NCBI GenBank assembly: GCA_964486935.1
Contig: CAZAPG010000004.1
Coordinates: forward strand, 62,001-126,000
DNA from: CAZAPG01 sp964486935
GTDB taxonomy: Bacteria > Chloroflexota > Anaerolineae > 4572-78 > J111
Length of the DNA: 64,000 bases
Reading direction: 5' to 3'
Under the pieces are notes generated by a model. It saw nothing but the letters and a program-made list of their open reading frames with translations. It was not told where the DNA came from and did not search any database. The position numbers and the translations under genes are program-made. Shown here one piece after another: positions 42,694-51,037 of this stretch (position 1 is the first letter of the stretch; the number at the start of each line of letters is the position of its first letter).

Positions 42694-43150
42694 CTGGCCG
42701 ATTGGGCGGGGGTGTGGATGAGACGTTCAACCAGGGCAAAAGCCTCGGTAACGGGCGAGAGGCCGGGCCGGGGCGCCGGCTCAAATGAGTCTGGCGGAAA
42801 AAGCCGGTTGTACTGCCAGGCGGTTTGGCCATCAAACACCAGGGTTTGGCCCAGCAGCGCCGGCGCTGAAGCCTCCAGAATTTCGTGGCGGTAGCGGTTG
42901 CCGGCCTGCCAGCTTTCAACCACAATGGAGCCGCTTACCGGCGCGGCCTGCCACTCCAGTTCCCACACGTTATGCCGGTCGGACTGCCAGGCGGCAATGG
43001 CTGCCTGTTGCGCTACAGCGGGATTTACCGGGGCCGGCGCAGCGCAGGCTGTTGCCCAAAATATAAAATTGAGCGCAATAACAATTTTAATCCACACAGC
43101 CTTAAATTATATCAGTTCCTTGAGTTACTCACCAGTAGCCACTTGTATGC
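42694..43150. repeat. 457-bp direct repeat, right copy with truncated LolA-like gene
   Basis: It duplicates 32271-32727. On the minus strand it encodes the first roughly 135 residues of the LolA-like lipoprotein, identical to the left copy, then runs into unrelated island sequence and stops at 42615. It is therefore a 3'-truncated pseudogene copy. Confidence 0.92.
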
Positions 43151-43171
43151 CCATTTGGGATGTGGTATAAT
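43143..43171 (+). promoter_or_regulatory. Promoter of the DUF151 nuclease gene
   Basis: TTGTAT (43143-43148), a 17-base spacer and TATAAT (43166-43171). The -35 box lies inside the right repeat copy and the -10 box just outside it. The left copy lacks the -10 box. Confidence 0.65.
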
Positions 43172-43211
43172 CCAAGCGTCATTCCGTTAACAGACAACAG
43201 GAGGATAAGGG

Positions 43212-43736
43212 ATGATCGAAGTAACCATAGATAGCATCCGGGTCAGTTTGATGTCGCAACATCGCGTGGTGGTGCTCAAAGAGGTTGACTCTGACCGCTA
43301 TTTACCCATCTGGATTGGCCCGTTTGAAGCTGATGCCATCACCTTGCAGTTACAAGGAGTGCAGGTTGCTCGTCCCCTGACGCACGATTTGTTAAAAGGT
43401 ATTATTGACAAAATGGGCGCTAAAATTTCTCATATAATGGTTACAGAGTTAAAAAACGACACCTTTTTTGCCCAAATTGTGATGGACCTCGACGGCAAAA
43501 GCATTGAAATCGACTCTCGCCCTAGCGATGCCATTGCCCTGGCAGTACGGGTAAAGGCGCCTCTGTTTGTAGCGGAAGAAGTAATGGAAATGGCCTCAAT
43601 TGTGCCCGAGTCTAGCATAGAAGATGCCGAACTGGAGGGTACCAATGAACCCATTTCTGCTGAAGAAGAAGAAAGCCTGTCTGCCTTTCGTGAGTTTATT
43701 GACGAACTAGACCTTGACGACCTGGGGAAGAATTAA
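43212..43736 (+). CDS. Bifunctional nuclease family protein (DUF151)
   Basis: The 174-residue protein has the DUF151 core: VVVLKEVDSDRYLPIWIGPFEA, then DAITLQLQGV and IDSRPSDAIALAVRVKAPLFV. Family members have been reported with DNase/RNase activity, and the fold is conserved in many bacteria. A typical acidic C-terminal tail follows (AEEEESLSAF). AGGAGG lies nine bases before ATG 43212. Its promoter spans the island's right junction, showing this was the ancestral neighbour of the LolA-like gene. Confidence 0.88.
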   Translation: MIEVTIDSIRVSLMSQHRVVVLKEVDSDRYLPIWIGPFEADAITLQLQGVQVARPLTHDLLKGIIDKMGAKISHIMVTELKNDTFFAQIVMDLDGKSIEIDSRPSDAIALAVRVKAPLFVAEEVMEMASIVPESSIEDAELEGTNEPISAEEEESLSAFREFIDELDLDDLGKN

Positions 43737-43834
43737 AATTCGCCTCTGCCAAGAGGCAAAATAGCGTCAGGCAACGCTGTCGTGTGACATCTGGCCTTCC
43801 CTGCTTTAGCTAATTTCAAACCAAAATTTACCAG

Positions 43835-43903
43835 GGCGAGGCGCATCGGGCGGTAACATTGAACCAACACGTTCATCCTCTGATGCGCTTCGCCTTTCTT
43901 TTT
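43835..43903 (+). terminator. Large hairpin terminator after the nuclease gene
   Basis: GGCGAGGCGCATC (43835-43847) pairs with GATGCGCTTCGCC (43882-43894) with one mismatch, followed by TTTCTTTTT. The loop is long (34 bases). The rest of the 240-base gap has no convincing gene. Confidence 0.45.
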
Positions 43904-43931
43904 GACCCGGCGGGGCGCAGTTAAAATTTTT

Positions 43932-43960
43932 TTGACGAACCTCCACGCTTGTGTTATCAT
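43932..43960 (+). promoter_or_regulatory. Sigma-70 promoter of dnaB
   Basis: TTGACG (43932-43937), a 17-base spacer and TATCAT (43955-43960), 34 bases before ATG 43995. Confidence 0.65.
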
Positions 43961-43994
43961 TTAAGTACTAGAACTTTTGTTCGGTTTGAGACCT

Positions 43995-45362
43995 ATGGCC
44001 AACGCAGCAACCAGCACCGTTCCCGATAAATTACAACCCCACAATATTGAAGCCGAAGAATCCGTTTTGGGCGCCCTGCTCATCGACCCCGACGCGATTA
44101 TTCGCATCTCTACCTTTTTGCAACCCACCGATTTTTACGTGGAACGCCACAACTGGGTGTACCAGGCTGTGCTCGACCTGCACGAACGCCGCCAGCCGGC
44201 CGACCTGGTGACTCTGGCCGACGAGCTGGAGCGGCGCAATCAATTAGATGAAATTGGCGGCGCGGCCTACCTGACCAGCCTGATGAATGTCACCCCCACC
44301 TCCATCCACGTGGAATATTACGCCCGCATTGTTGAGCGCACCGCCGTGCTGCGGCGGCTGATTGACGCCGCCGGCAAAATTGCCCAACTGGCCTACCAGG
44401 ACGATACCGATGACGTGCAAGAAGTGGTCGACCGGGCCGAAGAGATAATCTTTGGCGTCTCCGAGCGCCGGGTAGACCGCGACCTGCGCCCCATTCGTCA
44501 TATTTTAGACGAGTATTACGACCGGGTAGAGTACCTGTACCAGCATCAGGGCGAAATTATCGGCATCCCCACCGGCCTGGCCGATTTGGATAAACTGCTG
44601 GGCGGCCTGCAACGCTCTGATATGGTGGTGATGGCCGGGCGGCCCGGCATGGGCAAAACCTCGCTGGCGTTGAGCATTGCCCTGCAGGCGGCTCGCCGCT
44701 GGCAAAAGCGGGTGGCCGTATTTAGCCTGGAAATGAGCGACGAGCAGTTGGTCCAGCGCCTTGTTTCAGCCGAAACCGGCATCGACAGCCAACGGCTGCG
44801 GCTGGGCAACATCAAATCCGATGAATGGACCACTTTTTACCAGGCTATTCGGCTGCTGTCGGAAACTTCGGTTTTTATTGACGACACGCCGGCCATCTCT
44901 GCCCTGGAACTGCGCACCAAATCTCGCCGGCTGCACGCCGAACACGGGCTGGATTTGATTATTGTGGACTACCTGCAATTGATGCGGGGCGGCGCCCGCA
45001 ACGAAAACCGGCAGCAAGAAATCAGCTTTATCTCTCGCTCAATCAAGGCCCTGGCCCGCGAGCTAAACGTGCCCATTCTGGCCCTGAGCCAGCTCTCCCG
45101 GCAGGTTGAATCCAGACACGACAAGCGGCCTCTGCTCAGCGACTTGCGCGAAAGCGGCTCAATTGAGCAAGACGCCGACGTGGTGCTGTTTATCTACCGC
45201 GATGAAGTGTACAACCCCGACACCGAATTTCCCAACATTGCCGAAATTATTGTCAGCAAGCACCGCTCCGGCCCCACCGGCATCTTTTCCGTCTATTTCA
45301 AAAAGCACCTGGCCCAGTTTGTCGATTTGGAAGTGAGAAAACAGCCGTTAGAATGGGAGTGA
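43995..45362 (+). CDS. dnaB: Replicative DNA helicase DnaB
   Basis: The frame opens at TTG 43977 but ATG 43995 gives the normal N-terminus (455 residues). The N-terminal helicase-primase domain includes PHNIEAEESVLGALLID. The RecA-like C-terminal domain has Walker A AGRPGMGKTSLAL, Walker B LIIVDYLQLM and FSLEMSDEQLVQRL. The DnaB-specific DLRESGSIEQDADVVLFIYR follows. It forms the hexameric ring that unwinds the fork. It leads a dnaB-dnaD-dnaC-like operon, so the loader is encoded with the helicase. Confidence 0.97.
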   Translation: MANAATSTVPDKLQPHNIEAEESVLGALLIDPDAIIRISTFLQPTDFYVERHNWVYQAVLDLHERRQPADLVTLADELERRNQLDEIGGAAYLTSLMNVTPTSIHVEYYARIVERTAVLRRLIDAAGKIAQLAYQDDTDDVQEVVDRAEEIIFGVSERRVDRDLRPIRHILDEYYDRVEYLYQHQGEIIGIPTGLADLDKLLGGLQRSDMVVMAGRPGMGKTSLALSIALQAARRWQKRVAVFSLEMSDEQLVQRLVSAETGIDSQRLRLGNIKSDEWTTFYQAIRLLSETSVFIDDTPAISALELRTKSRRLHAEHGLDLIIVDYLQLMRGGARNENRQQEISFISRSIKALARELNVPILALSQLSRQVESRHDKRPLLSDLRESGSIEQDADVVLFIYRDEVYNPDTEFPNIAEIIVSKHRSGPTGIFSVYFKKHLAQFVDLEVRKQPLEWE

Positions 45363-45404
45363 GTTTACTCAATGTTAATTGCTCATTGTTAATTGCGACT
45401 TAAG

Positions 45405-46106
45405 ATGGAACGATTTAAAGGTTTTCCCGCAGGCGAATTGAAATTTACCTCTGTGCCGGATTTGTTTTTTGCCCGGCTGCTGCCTCAAATTGACAGCCTG
45501 GCCGAGCTAAAAGTAACGCTGCATTTTTTGTGGGTCCATTACCGGCGGGCCAAACAGGCTATCTCAAAAAATGAGCTACTCACCGATGAAACCCTGGCCC
45601 AAAGTTTGGCCCTGGTTGATGAAGATGTAGAGCGCGCGCTCACCAACGGCCTGAACCGCGCCGTAGAGCGCGGCACGCTGCTGTATGTCCAAATTGAAAA
45701 TGAAGAGGGGCTGCACGACCTTTACTTTCTCAACAGCGAGCGCGGGCGGCAGGCCCACGAAAAAATTGAGGCCGGTGAAATTGGCGTAGTGGCCGTGAGC
45801 GGGCTGGAAATTGCCCCCCCGGCCAAACGCCCCAACATTTTTGAACTGTACGAGGACAACATCGGCCTCATCTCGCCGATTTTGGCCGACGAGCTAAAAG
45901 ACGCCGAAAACACCTATCCGCCGGAGTGGATAGAAGACGCCTTTAAAATTGCCGTGGAAAACAACGTGCGCAAATGGAGTTACATTCGCGCCGTGTTGGA
46001 ACGGATGGCCACCGCCGGTCGCCAGGACGGCAGCGGCAAATCGCCAGACAGCACCGGCAGAGCCTGGTACACCGACGAAGAATTTAAAGAGCTAATTCAG
46101 CATTAA
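45405..46106 (+). CDS. DnaD-domain replication initiation protein
   Basis: ATG 45405 (an open TTG lies at 45393) gives 233 residues. The N-terminal winged-helix region (SVPDLFFARLLPQIDSLAEL) is of the DnaD type. The C-terminal DnaD domain is NIFELYEDNIGLISPILADE, then PPEWIEDAFKIAVENNVRKW and SYIRAVL. Firmicute DnaD works with DnaB-loader proteins at the origin. It shares one base with the next gene's start (TAATG), so translation is coupled to the DnaC-like loader. Confidence 0.88.
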   Translation: MERFKGFPAGELKFTSVPDLFFARLLPQIDSLAELKVTLHFLWVHYRRAKQAISKNELLTDETLAQSLALVDEDVERALTNGLNRAVERGTLLYVQIENEEGLHDLYFLNSERGRQAHEKIEAGEIGVVAVSGLEIAPPAKRPNIFELYEDNIGLISPILADELKDAENTYPPEWIEDAFKIAVENNVRKWSYIRAVLERMATAGRQDGSGKSPDSTGRAWYTDEEFKELIQH

Positions 46107-47524
46107 TGAAGAACCTTGACGACATTCTCAAACAACAGCATCCCGACCTGCCGGAGCCGCCGGCCAATCACGCCAATGCCAACCACGACCTGCCCGGCGA
46201 GCCAGACGGCCAGGAATGGCTGTGCCCTCATTGCGGCGGCACCGGCTGGCTGCGGCAGGATGTGCCGGTCGGCCACTCGGATTTTGGCAAGCTGGTTCCG
46301 TGCGAGTGCCGTTTGCGCGAACAGGAAAACCGGCGCGTAACCAACCTGCGGGCCATCAGCAATATGCAAAGCATGACCCGCTTTACCTTTGATAAATTTG
46401 TGCCCGATGGCATCGGCCTGACCGAAGAGAAGCGGCGCAACCTGCGCATGGCCTACGAAACCACCGTAAACTTTGCCCAAAAGCCGCAAGGCTGGTTGAT
46501 TTTGCTGGGCGGCTACGGCTGCGGCAAAACGCATCTGGCGGCGGCAATTGCCAATTACGCTATCGAGCAGGGGCGCTCGGCGCTGTGGGTGGTGGTGCCA
46601 GATTTGCTCGACCACCTACGCAGCACCTTTAGCCCCGCCAGCGCCGTTTCTTACGACCAGCGCTTTGAGGAAATTCGCAATGCCCCGCTATTGATTTTAG
46701 ACGATTTGGGCGCGCACAGCTCTACCCCCTGGGCGCAGGAAAAGCTGTTCCAGATATTCAACCACCGTTACAACGCCCAACTGCCCACCGTTGTCACCTC
46801 AAACCACGAGCTGGAAGAAATTGACGTGCGCATCCGCAGCCGGATTATCGACCCCGATATGTCGCGCATTGTTACCATTCTGGCCCCCGATTTTCGGCAG
46901 AGCGGTGTTGCCCAGGGCATTTCAGAGCTATCCAGCCTCTCGTTGCACGCCGACCAGACGTTTGACACCTTTGACCTGCGCGAGCATGAACTTGACCGCG
47001 AAAAGGCCGAAAACCTGAAGCGGGCTTTTCAATTTGCCCGAAACTTTGCCGCCAACCCCCAGGATTGGATTGCCTTTTCCGGCGCTTATGGCTGCGGCAA
47101 AACGCACCTGTCGGCCTCTATTGCCAACGAGCGGGTTCGCCACGGCGAGCCGGCCCTGTTTGTGGTGGTGCCCGATTTGCTGGACCACTTGCGCGCCACC
47201 TTTAACCCCAACAGCCCCACACCCTACGATAAACGCTTTGACGAGGTGCGCAAAGCGCCGCTGCTGGTACTGGATGACCTGGGCACCCAAAGCGCCACCC
47301 CCTGGGCCGAAGAAAAGCTGTACCAGCTATTCAACTATCGCTACAATGCCCGCCTGCCTACCGTTATCACTATGGCCAAAGATGTCGATTTGAAACCTCG
47401 CCTCAAATCCCTTATTCTGGATGTAGGCCGCTGTACCCCGTTTGAAATTATGGCCCCCAGTTATCGGGGCCTGCCCACCCGCAGCCTCTCCAAAAATCGG
47501 GGGCGACGGACGGCGCGCCGGTAA
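46106..47524 (+). CDS. DnaC/DnaI-like helicase loader with two tandem AAA+ modules
   Basis: Of 472 residues, the first 70 contain a zinc motif C-P-H-C...C-E-C, as in primosomal DnaI. AAA+ module 1 spans about 100-280: Walker A GGYGCGKTHLAAAIA (K141), VVVPDLLDHLRSTF, Walker B LLILDDLGA, sensor TVVTSN and RIRSRIID. Module 2 (about 295-460) repeats all of this: SGAYGCGKTHLSASIA (K332), VVVPDLLDHLRATF, LLVLDDLGT and TVITMAKD. The arginine region in module 2 is changed (KPRLKSLILD). A usual loader has one module. Both retain Walker A and B, so both may bind ATP. Confidence 0.9.
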   Translation: MKNLDDILKQQHPDLPEPPANHANANHDLPGEPDGQEWLCPHCGGTGWLRQDVPVGHSDFGKLVPCECRLREQENRRVTNLRAISNMQSMTRFTFDKFVPDGIGLTEEKRRNLRMAYETTVNFAQKPQGWLILLGGYGCGKTHLAAAIANYAIEQGRSALWVVVPDLLDHLRSTFSPASAVSYDQRFEEIRNAPLLILDDLGAHSSTPWAQEKLFQIFNHRYNAQLPTVVTSNHELEEIDVRIRSRIIDPDMSRIVTILAPDFRQSGVAQGISELSSLSLHADQTFDTFDLREHELDREKAENLKRAFQFARNFAANPQDWIAFSGAYGCGKTHLSASIANERVRHGEPALFVVVPDLLDHLRATFNPNSPTPYDKRFDEVRKAPLLVLDDLGTQSATPWAEEKLYQLFNYRYNARLPTVITMAKDVDLKPRLKSLILDVGRCTPFEIMAPSYRGLPTRSLSKNRGRRTARR

Positions 47525-47563
47525 TTGCCTTTTTAATCAACTCAATTAAAATCCAGTGATAGC

Positions 47564-47622
47564 CCGTGGTCATTTGTCTGTGGCTATTTGTTTGAATATT
47601 GCAAATGATCACGGACAAATGA
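47564..47622 (+). repeat. Overlapping inverted repeats (alternative hairpins)
   Basis: CCGTGGTCATTTG (47564-47576) pairs with CAAATGATCACGG (47602-47614). The overlapping TCATTTGTC (47570-47578) pairs with GACAAATGA (47614-47622). The two stems share bases and exclude each other. They lie in the gap between the loader and JAMM genes, the stretch up to 47635. Confidence 0.45.
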
Positions 47623-47635
47623 TAAATAACCAACC

Positions 47636-48070
47636 ATGAAAATTACCGACGCCCAACTCAAACAGATTTACGCGCACGCCCAGGAAACCTACCCCTACGA
47701 GTGCTGCGGTTTTTTATTAGGCGCCTTTGCCAATGGGGGGCTGGTGCGGCAGGTCAAACCGGCCGCCAACCAAAACACCGAGCGCGCCGACCGTTTCATC
47801 ATTGCCCCCGAAGAATTTGCCCAAACCCAGTTTGCCGCCGACGTTGCCGGGCTGGATATCATCGGCATTTATCACTCGCACCCGGATTGGCCGCCCATCC
47901 CCTCGCAAACCGATATGGAAAGCGCCTGGGAAGAGGTCTACTACCTCATTGTCTCGGTGCATGAGGGGATGCCGCTTAACACCAACGTCTGGCGGCTGGC
48001 TAATGATGAACCGCGCCGCTTTGAATGGGTTCCGCTGGAAATTGTGGATGGGGCGGCGTTGGCAGAGTAA
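47636..48070 (+). CDS. JAMM/MPN-family metalloprotease (Mec/JAB type)
   Basis: The 144-residue protein has the zinc-binding JAMM motif IGIYHSHPDWPPIPSQTD (H-x-H-x7-S-x2-D) with the upstream glutamate in YPYECCGFLLG. Such bacterial enzymes cleave sulfur-carrier or ubiquitin-like proteins after their C-terminal Gly-Gly, for example the CysO-cysteine hydrolase Mec. An E1-like ThiF/MoeB gene lies 850 bases downstream and a rhodanese beyond that, matching sulfur-transfer chemistry. No carrier protein gene is seen in the window. Confidence 0.88.
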   Translation: MKITDAQLKQIYAHAQETYPYECCGFLLGAFANGGLVRQVKPAANQNTERADRFIIAPEEFAQTQFAADVAGLDIIGIYHSHPDWPPIPSQTDMESAWEEVYYLIVSVHEGMPLNTNVWRLANDEPRRFEWVPLEIVDGAALAE

Positions 48071-48141
48071 CCTGGCTGTGTGTGGAATGGTAATGCTCTT
48101 TAAATCCGTATTAGACTGGTCATCAGAAAAGGGGCAAAATA

Positions 48142-48810
48142 ATGGGGCAAAAACAATCAAGAATCTCACAAGCAGCCATAAGGATACTAAAAGTTTTGAT
48201 TGAAGCCAATGCTGTAGCTGGTAAAAGTTTAAAGGGAAAAGATATTTTGGCTGCGACAGGTCTTTCAGAGGAAGAACATGATGCAGCAGACACATTCTTA
48301 TTACAACAAGGTTATGTTGAGGGTACAATGGATGGTCTGGACGGAAGCAGATGGCTTACAGGTAATGGAATTGAGTTTTACGAAAACAGTGAAAGTTCTC
48401 CAGCAAATATCCAGATTGGGGCAATTTTCCAAGGTTCGGTAAAGGAGTCACAAATTCAAGCTTTTGCTTCTGCGATTGACTCAAACATACACCAAGTTGT
48501 TGTAAATACAGAATTGGACGAAATTCGCAAGGCGATTGCGCAGACTGTAGAGGAAATGGTTGAGAAAGTCAAGGGGGATTTAGAGTTAGATGCATTAGCT
48601 GTTTATGTGCAAACTGCAAAGGATTTCAAACAGGAGATAGAAGAGAAACATCCTAATAAGGCCACCTTACATCGCTTTCTTGGAATATTAAGTTTTCTTG
48701 GCAGTTTTGAAAGTACAATGCAATTTGGAGAACGCACGCTTCAGCTTGCTGAGAAAGTTGCACCTTATTTGCCAGTATTATTGGCCTATCTAAGTAAATT
48801 ATTATCCTAA
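48142..48810 (+). CDS. Orphan AT-rich gene, winged-helix-like N-terminus
   Basis: The 222-residue protein has codon use that is AT-richer than both neighbours, suggesting recent acquisition. Residues about 8-75 (ISQAAIRILKVLIEANAVAG, ...DILAATGLSEEEHDAADTFL) look like a winged helix. Residues about 80-110 contain IQIGAIFQGSVKESQIQ. The C-terminal half is long amphipathic helices ending in a mildly hydrophobic YLPVLLAYLSKLL tail. I do not recognise the family. It splits what would otherwise be an adjacent JAMM-E1 pair. Confidence 0.65.
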   Translation: MGQKQSRISQAAIRILKVLIEANAVAGKSLKGKDILAATGLSEEEHDAADTFLLQQGYVEGTMDGLDGSRWLTGNGIEFYENSESSPANIQIGAIFQGSVKESQIQAFASAIDSNIHQVVVNTELDEIRKAIAQTVEEMVEKVKGDLELDALAVYVQTAKDFKQEIEEKHPNKATLHRFLGILSFLGSFESTMQFGERTLQLAEKVAPYLPVLLAYLSKLLS

Positions 48811-48919
48811 TCACCGGCCTAAACAAGCAAAATCAAGCTGCCTCCAAGAGCGGCGCTTTTACAACAATCTTTCGTTGCGTTGGTTTCTTGGTGTCAGTTC
48901 AAAGGTATTCAGACTCAAT

Positions 48920-49951
48920 ATGACAACTAATAACTTGGCCCGCTACATTCGCCAAACCATCTTCCCCGGCATTGGCGAAGATGGGCAAAAAAAGCTGCTG
49001 GCGGCGCGGGTCGTGGTCATTGGCTGCGGAGCCACCGGCACCAACATTGCCAACCATCTGGCCCGGGCCGGGGTGGGGCATCTTACCGTTGTAGACCGCG
49101 ATTTTATTGAGTTAAACAACCTGCAGCGGCAATTATTGTTTGACGAGCAGGATTTGGCCCAAAATTTGCCCAAGGCCGTCGCCGCCCGGCGCAAGCTGCA
49201 AGCCGTTAACTCTGATATTGACGTGCGGGGCCTGGTTTCGGATGTCAACCCCGAAAATATCGAGGAATTGATTGCCGGGGCTACCCTGGTGATGGACGGC
49301 ACCGATAATTTTGAAACCCGCTACATCATCAACGATGCCTGCGTTAAGCGCAACCTGCCCTGGATTTACACCGGCGCGGTTTCTACCTACGGGATGAGTC
49401 AAACCATTATCCCCGGCCAGACGGCCTGCCTGCGCTGCCTGGTCAACGACATTCCGCCGCCGGGAACCAGCCCCACCTGCGATACCGCCGGGGTGGTGGG
49501 GCCGGTGGTGAGCGCCATTGCCGGCGTTAGCGCCACCGAAGCCATCAAGCTAATAGTCGGTCAGGGCGATTTGAACCGGGGCATTATTCATTTTGACCTG
49601 TGGTACAACAGCTTCGAACAGTTTGGCGGGGGCAGCCCCCGGCCCAACTGCCCGGCCTGCGGGCAGCGCAACTTTGAATTTCTCAATCAAGAGCTGGGTG
49701 GACAGATTATCAGCCTGTGCGGGCGCGATGCGGTGCAAATTCGGCAGGCGGGCGCGGCTAAATTGTCGCTGGCCCAAATTGCCGACAATCTGAATAACGT
49801 GGCTCAAATTACCGCCCGCAACGATTACCTGCTGCGCTTCACCGTCGATGGTTATGAAATCACCCTCTTTGCCGATAGCCGGGCCATCATCAAAGGGACG
49901 CAGGATGAGAGCGTGGCTCGCGGCTTATACGCCAGATATGTAGGGTCATAG
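48920..49951 (+). CDS. E1-like ThiF/MoeB/HesA adenylyltransferase
   Basis: The frame opens at TTG 48875, but ATG 48920 gives the standard start (343 residues, NNLARYIRQTIFPGIGEDGQ). The ATP site is VVIGCGATGTNIANHL. The DGTDNFETRYIINDACVK motif follows. The ACLRCL region and a later C-P-A-C bind zinc, and TCDTAGVVGPVVSAIAGVSA is the conserved loop after the catalytic cysteine. It activates the C-terminal glycine of a ThiS/MoaD-type carrier. The C-terminal 80 residues are an added domain of unclear role. Confidence 0.9.
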   Translation: MTTNNLARYIRQTIFPGIGEDGQKKLLAARVVVIGCGATGTNIANHLARAGVGHLTVVDRDFIELNNLQRQLLFDEQDLAQNLPKAVAARRKLQAVNSDIDVRGLVSDVNPENIEELIAGATLVMDGTDNFETRYIINDACVKRNLPWIYTGAVSTYGMSQTIIPGQTACLRCLVNDIPPPGTSPTCDTAGVVGPVVSAIAGVSATEAIKLIVGQGDLNRGIIHFDLWYNSFEQFGGGSPRPNCPACGQRNFEFLNQELGGQIISLCGRDAVQIRQAGAAKLSLAQIADNLNNVAQITARNDYLLRFTVDGYEITLFADSRAIIKGTQDESVARGLYARYVGS

Positions 49952-49986
49952 CGCGCATCAATTAATACAAAGGAGTAACTTTACCA

Positions 49987-50778
49987 ATGGATCTTGGACT
50001 TGTTGGAAAAATTGCCCTGGTTGCGGCTTCGTCAAAAGGGCTGGGACGCGCCAGCGCCGCAGCAATGGCCCAGGAAGGGGCCAAAGTTGCCATCTGTTCG
50101 CGTGATGAACAGACGCTCAACGCTGCCAGAGATGAAATCGCCTCGGCCACCGGGGCCGATATCCTGGCCGTTCCGGCCGATATGACCAACCCCGCCGATA
50201 TCAACAACGTAGTCCAAAAAACGGTTGACTATTTTGGCGGGCTGCACATTGTAGTCTGTAACGCCGGCGGCCCGCCCGCCGGCTACTTTGCCGAGTTTGA
50301 CGACGCCCAGTGGGAGTCGGCCTTTAACCTGAGCCTGATGAGCGCGGTGCGGCTTATTCGGGCGGCTTTGCCGCACATGCAGCAGGCCAAATGGGGGCGC
50401 ATTATCAACATTACCAGTATCTCGGTGAAAGAGCCGCTGGATAATCTGGTGCTCTCTAACTCCATTCGGGCCGCAGTGCATGGGCTGGCCAAAACCCTGG
50501 CCAATCAGGTAGCCAAAGATGGCATTACGGTGAACAACGTGATGCCCGGCTACACTCAAACCGACCGGATTAACCAGTTAGCCAAAATCAACGCCGAAAA
50601 AAGCGGGCAACCGGTGGACGAAATTATTGCCAATATGGGTAAGCCGGTGCCGGTCGGGCGCATCGGCCAGCCGGAGGAATTTGGAGCGATGGTGGCCTTT
50701 TTAGCATCACAGCAAGCCGCCTACATCAATGGCGTCTCCATTCCCGTAGATGGCGGCCGGATTAAAGCCGCATTTTAG
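49987..50778 (+). CDS. SDR-fold protein lacking the catalytic YxxxK motif
   Basis: The 263-residue protein has a Rossmann start with VAASSKGLGRASAAAM, CNAGGPPAG and ITSIS, and ends AAYINGVSIPVDGG, as in FabG-like enzymes. Where Y-x3-K should stand it reads NLVLSNSIRAAV, so the Tyr is lost and the Lys position is Arg. A recognised FabG-like subgroup shares this change; whether it still reduces 3-ketoacyl substrates is open. AAAGGAG precedes ATG 49987. Confidence 0.85.
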   Translation: MDLGLVGKIALVAASSKGLGRASAAAMAQEGAKVAICSRDEQTLNAARDEIASATGADILAVPADMTNPADINNVVQKTVDYFGGLHIVVCNAGGPPAGYFAEFDDAQWESAFNLSLMSAVRLIRAALPHMQQAKWGRIINITSISVKEPLDNLVLSNSIRAAVHGLAKTLANQVAKDGITVNNVMPGYTQTDRINQLAKINAEKSGQPVDEIIANMGKPVPVGRIGQPEEFGAMVAFLASQQAAYINGVSIPVDGGRIKAAF

Positions 50779-50801
50779 CCACACACAAACGACTATTTTC
50801 A

Positions 50802-50886
50802 GAGGAGCCGTTACGAGCATTAGCACGCCACCGATGACGAAAATGGGTTTTTTTGTGGACCTTCCTTCGGTCGCCCCAAGCCCCCG
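50802..50886. repeat. Dispersed non-coding repeat, copy 1
   Basis: The AGCACGCCACCGATGACG core (from 50822) with flanking ACGAGC and AAAATGG, a T-run and CCCCAAGCCCCCG recur at 57776-57842 in the same orientation. The 50779-51037 gap also holds three AGGAG-like sites each preceded by a T-rich stretch. Confidence 0.6.
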
Positions 50887-51037
50887 CTTCTCAATTTCCT
50901 TTTCTAAGGAGGCCGACCCAGCCTGCGCCTTCGGCGGCAACGAGGAATGAAAAACTGTAGTTTCACCTGCACTGCGCGCAGGCGCAAGTGTTCGCTCCGT
51001 TACAACCCCACCAATTTTATTTTCAAAGGAGGCATTT

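Noticed and set aside
32271..43150. Calling the island a prophage or ICE
   Set aside because: No integrase, relaxase, transfer or phage structural gene is present between the repeats.
43733..43960. Minus-strand 75-residue frame between the nuclease gene and dnaB
   Set aside because: It crosses the hairpin terminator and the dnaB promoter, has no ribosome site and no recognisable composition.
45371..45396. Tandem GTTAATTGC copies before dnaD as a regulatory site
   Set aside because: Only two short AT-rich copies; chance cannot be excluded.
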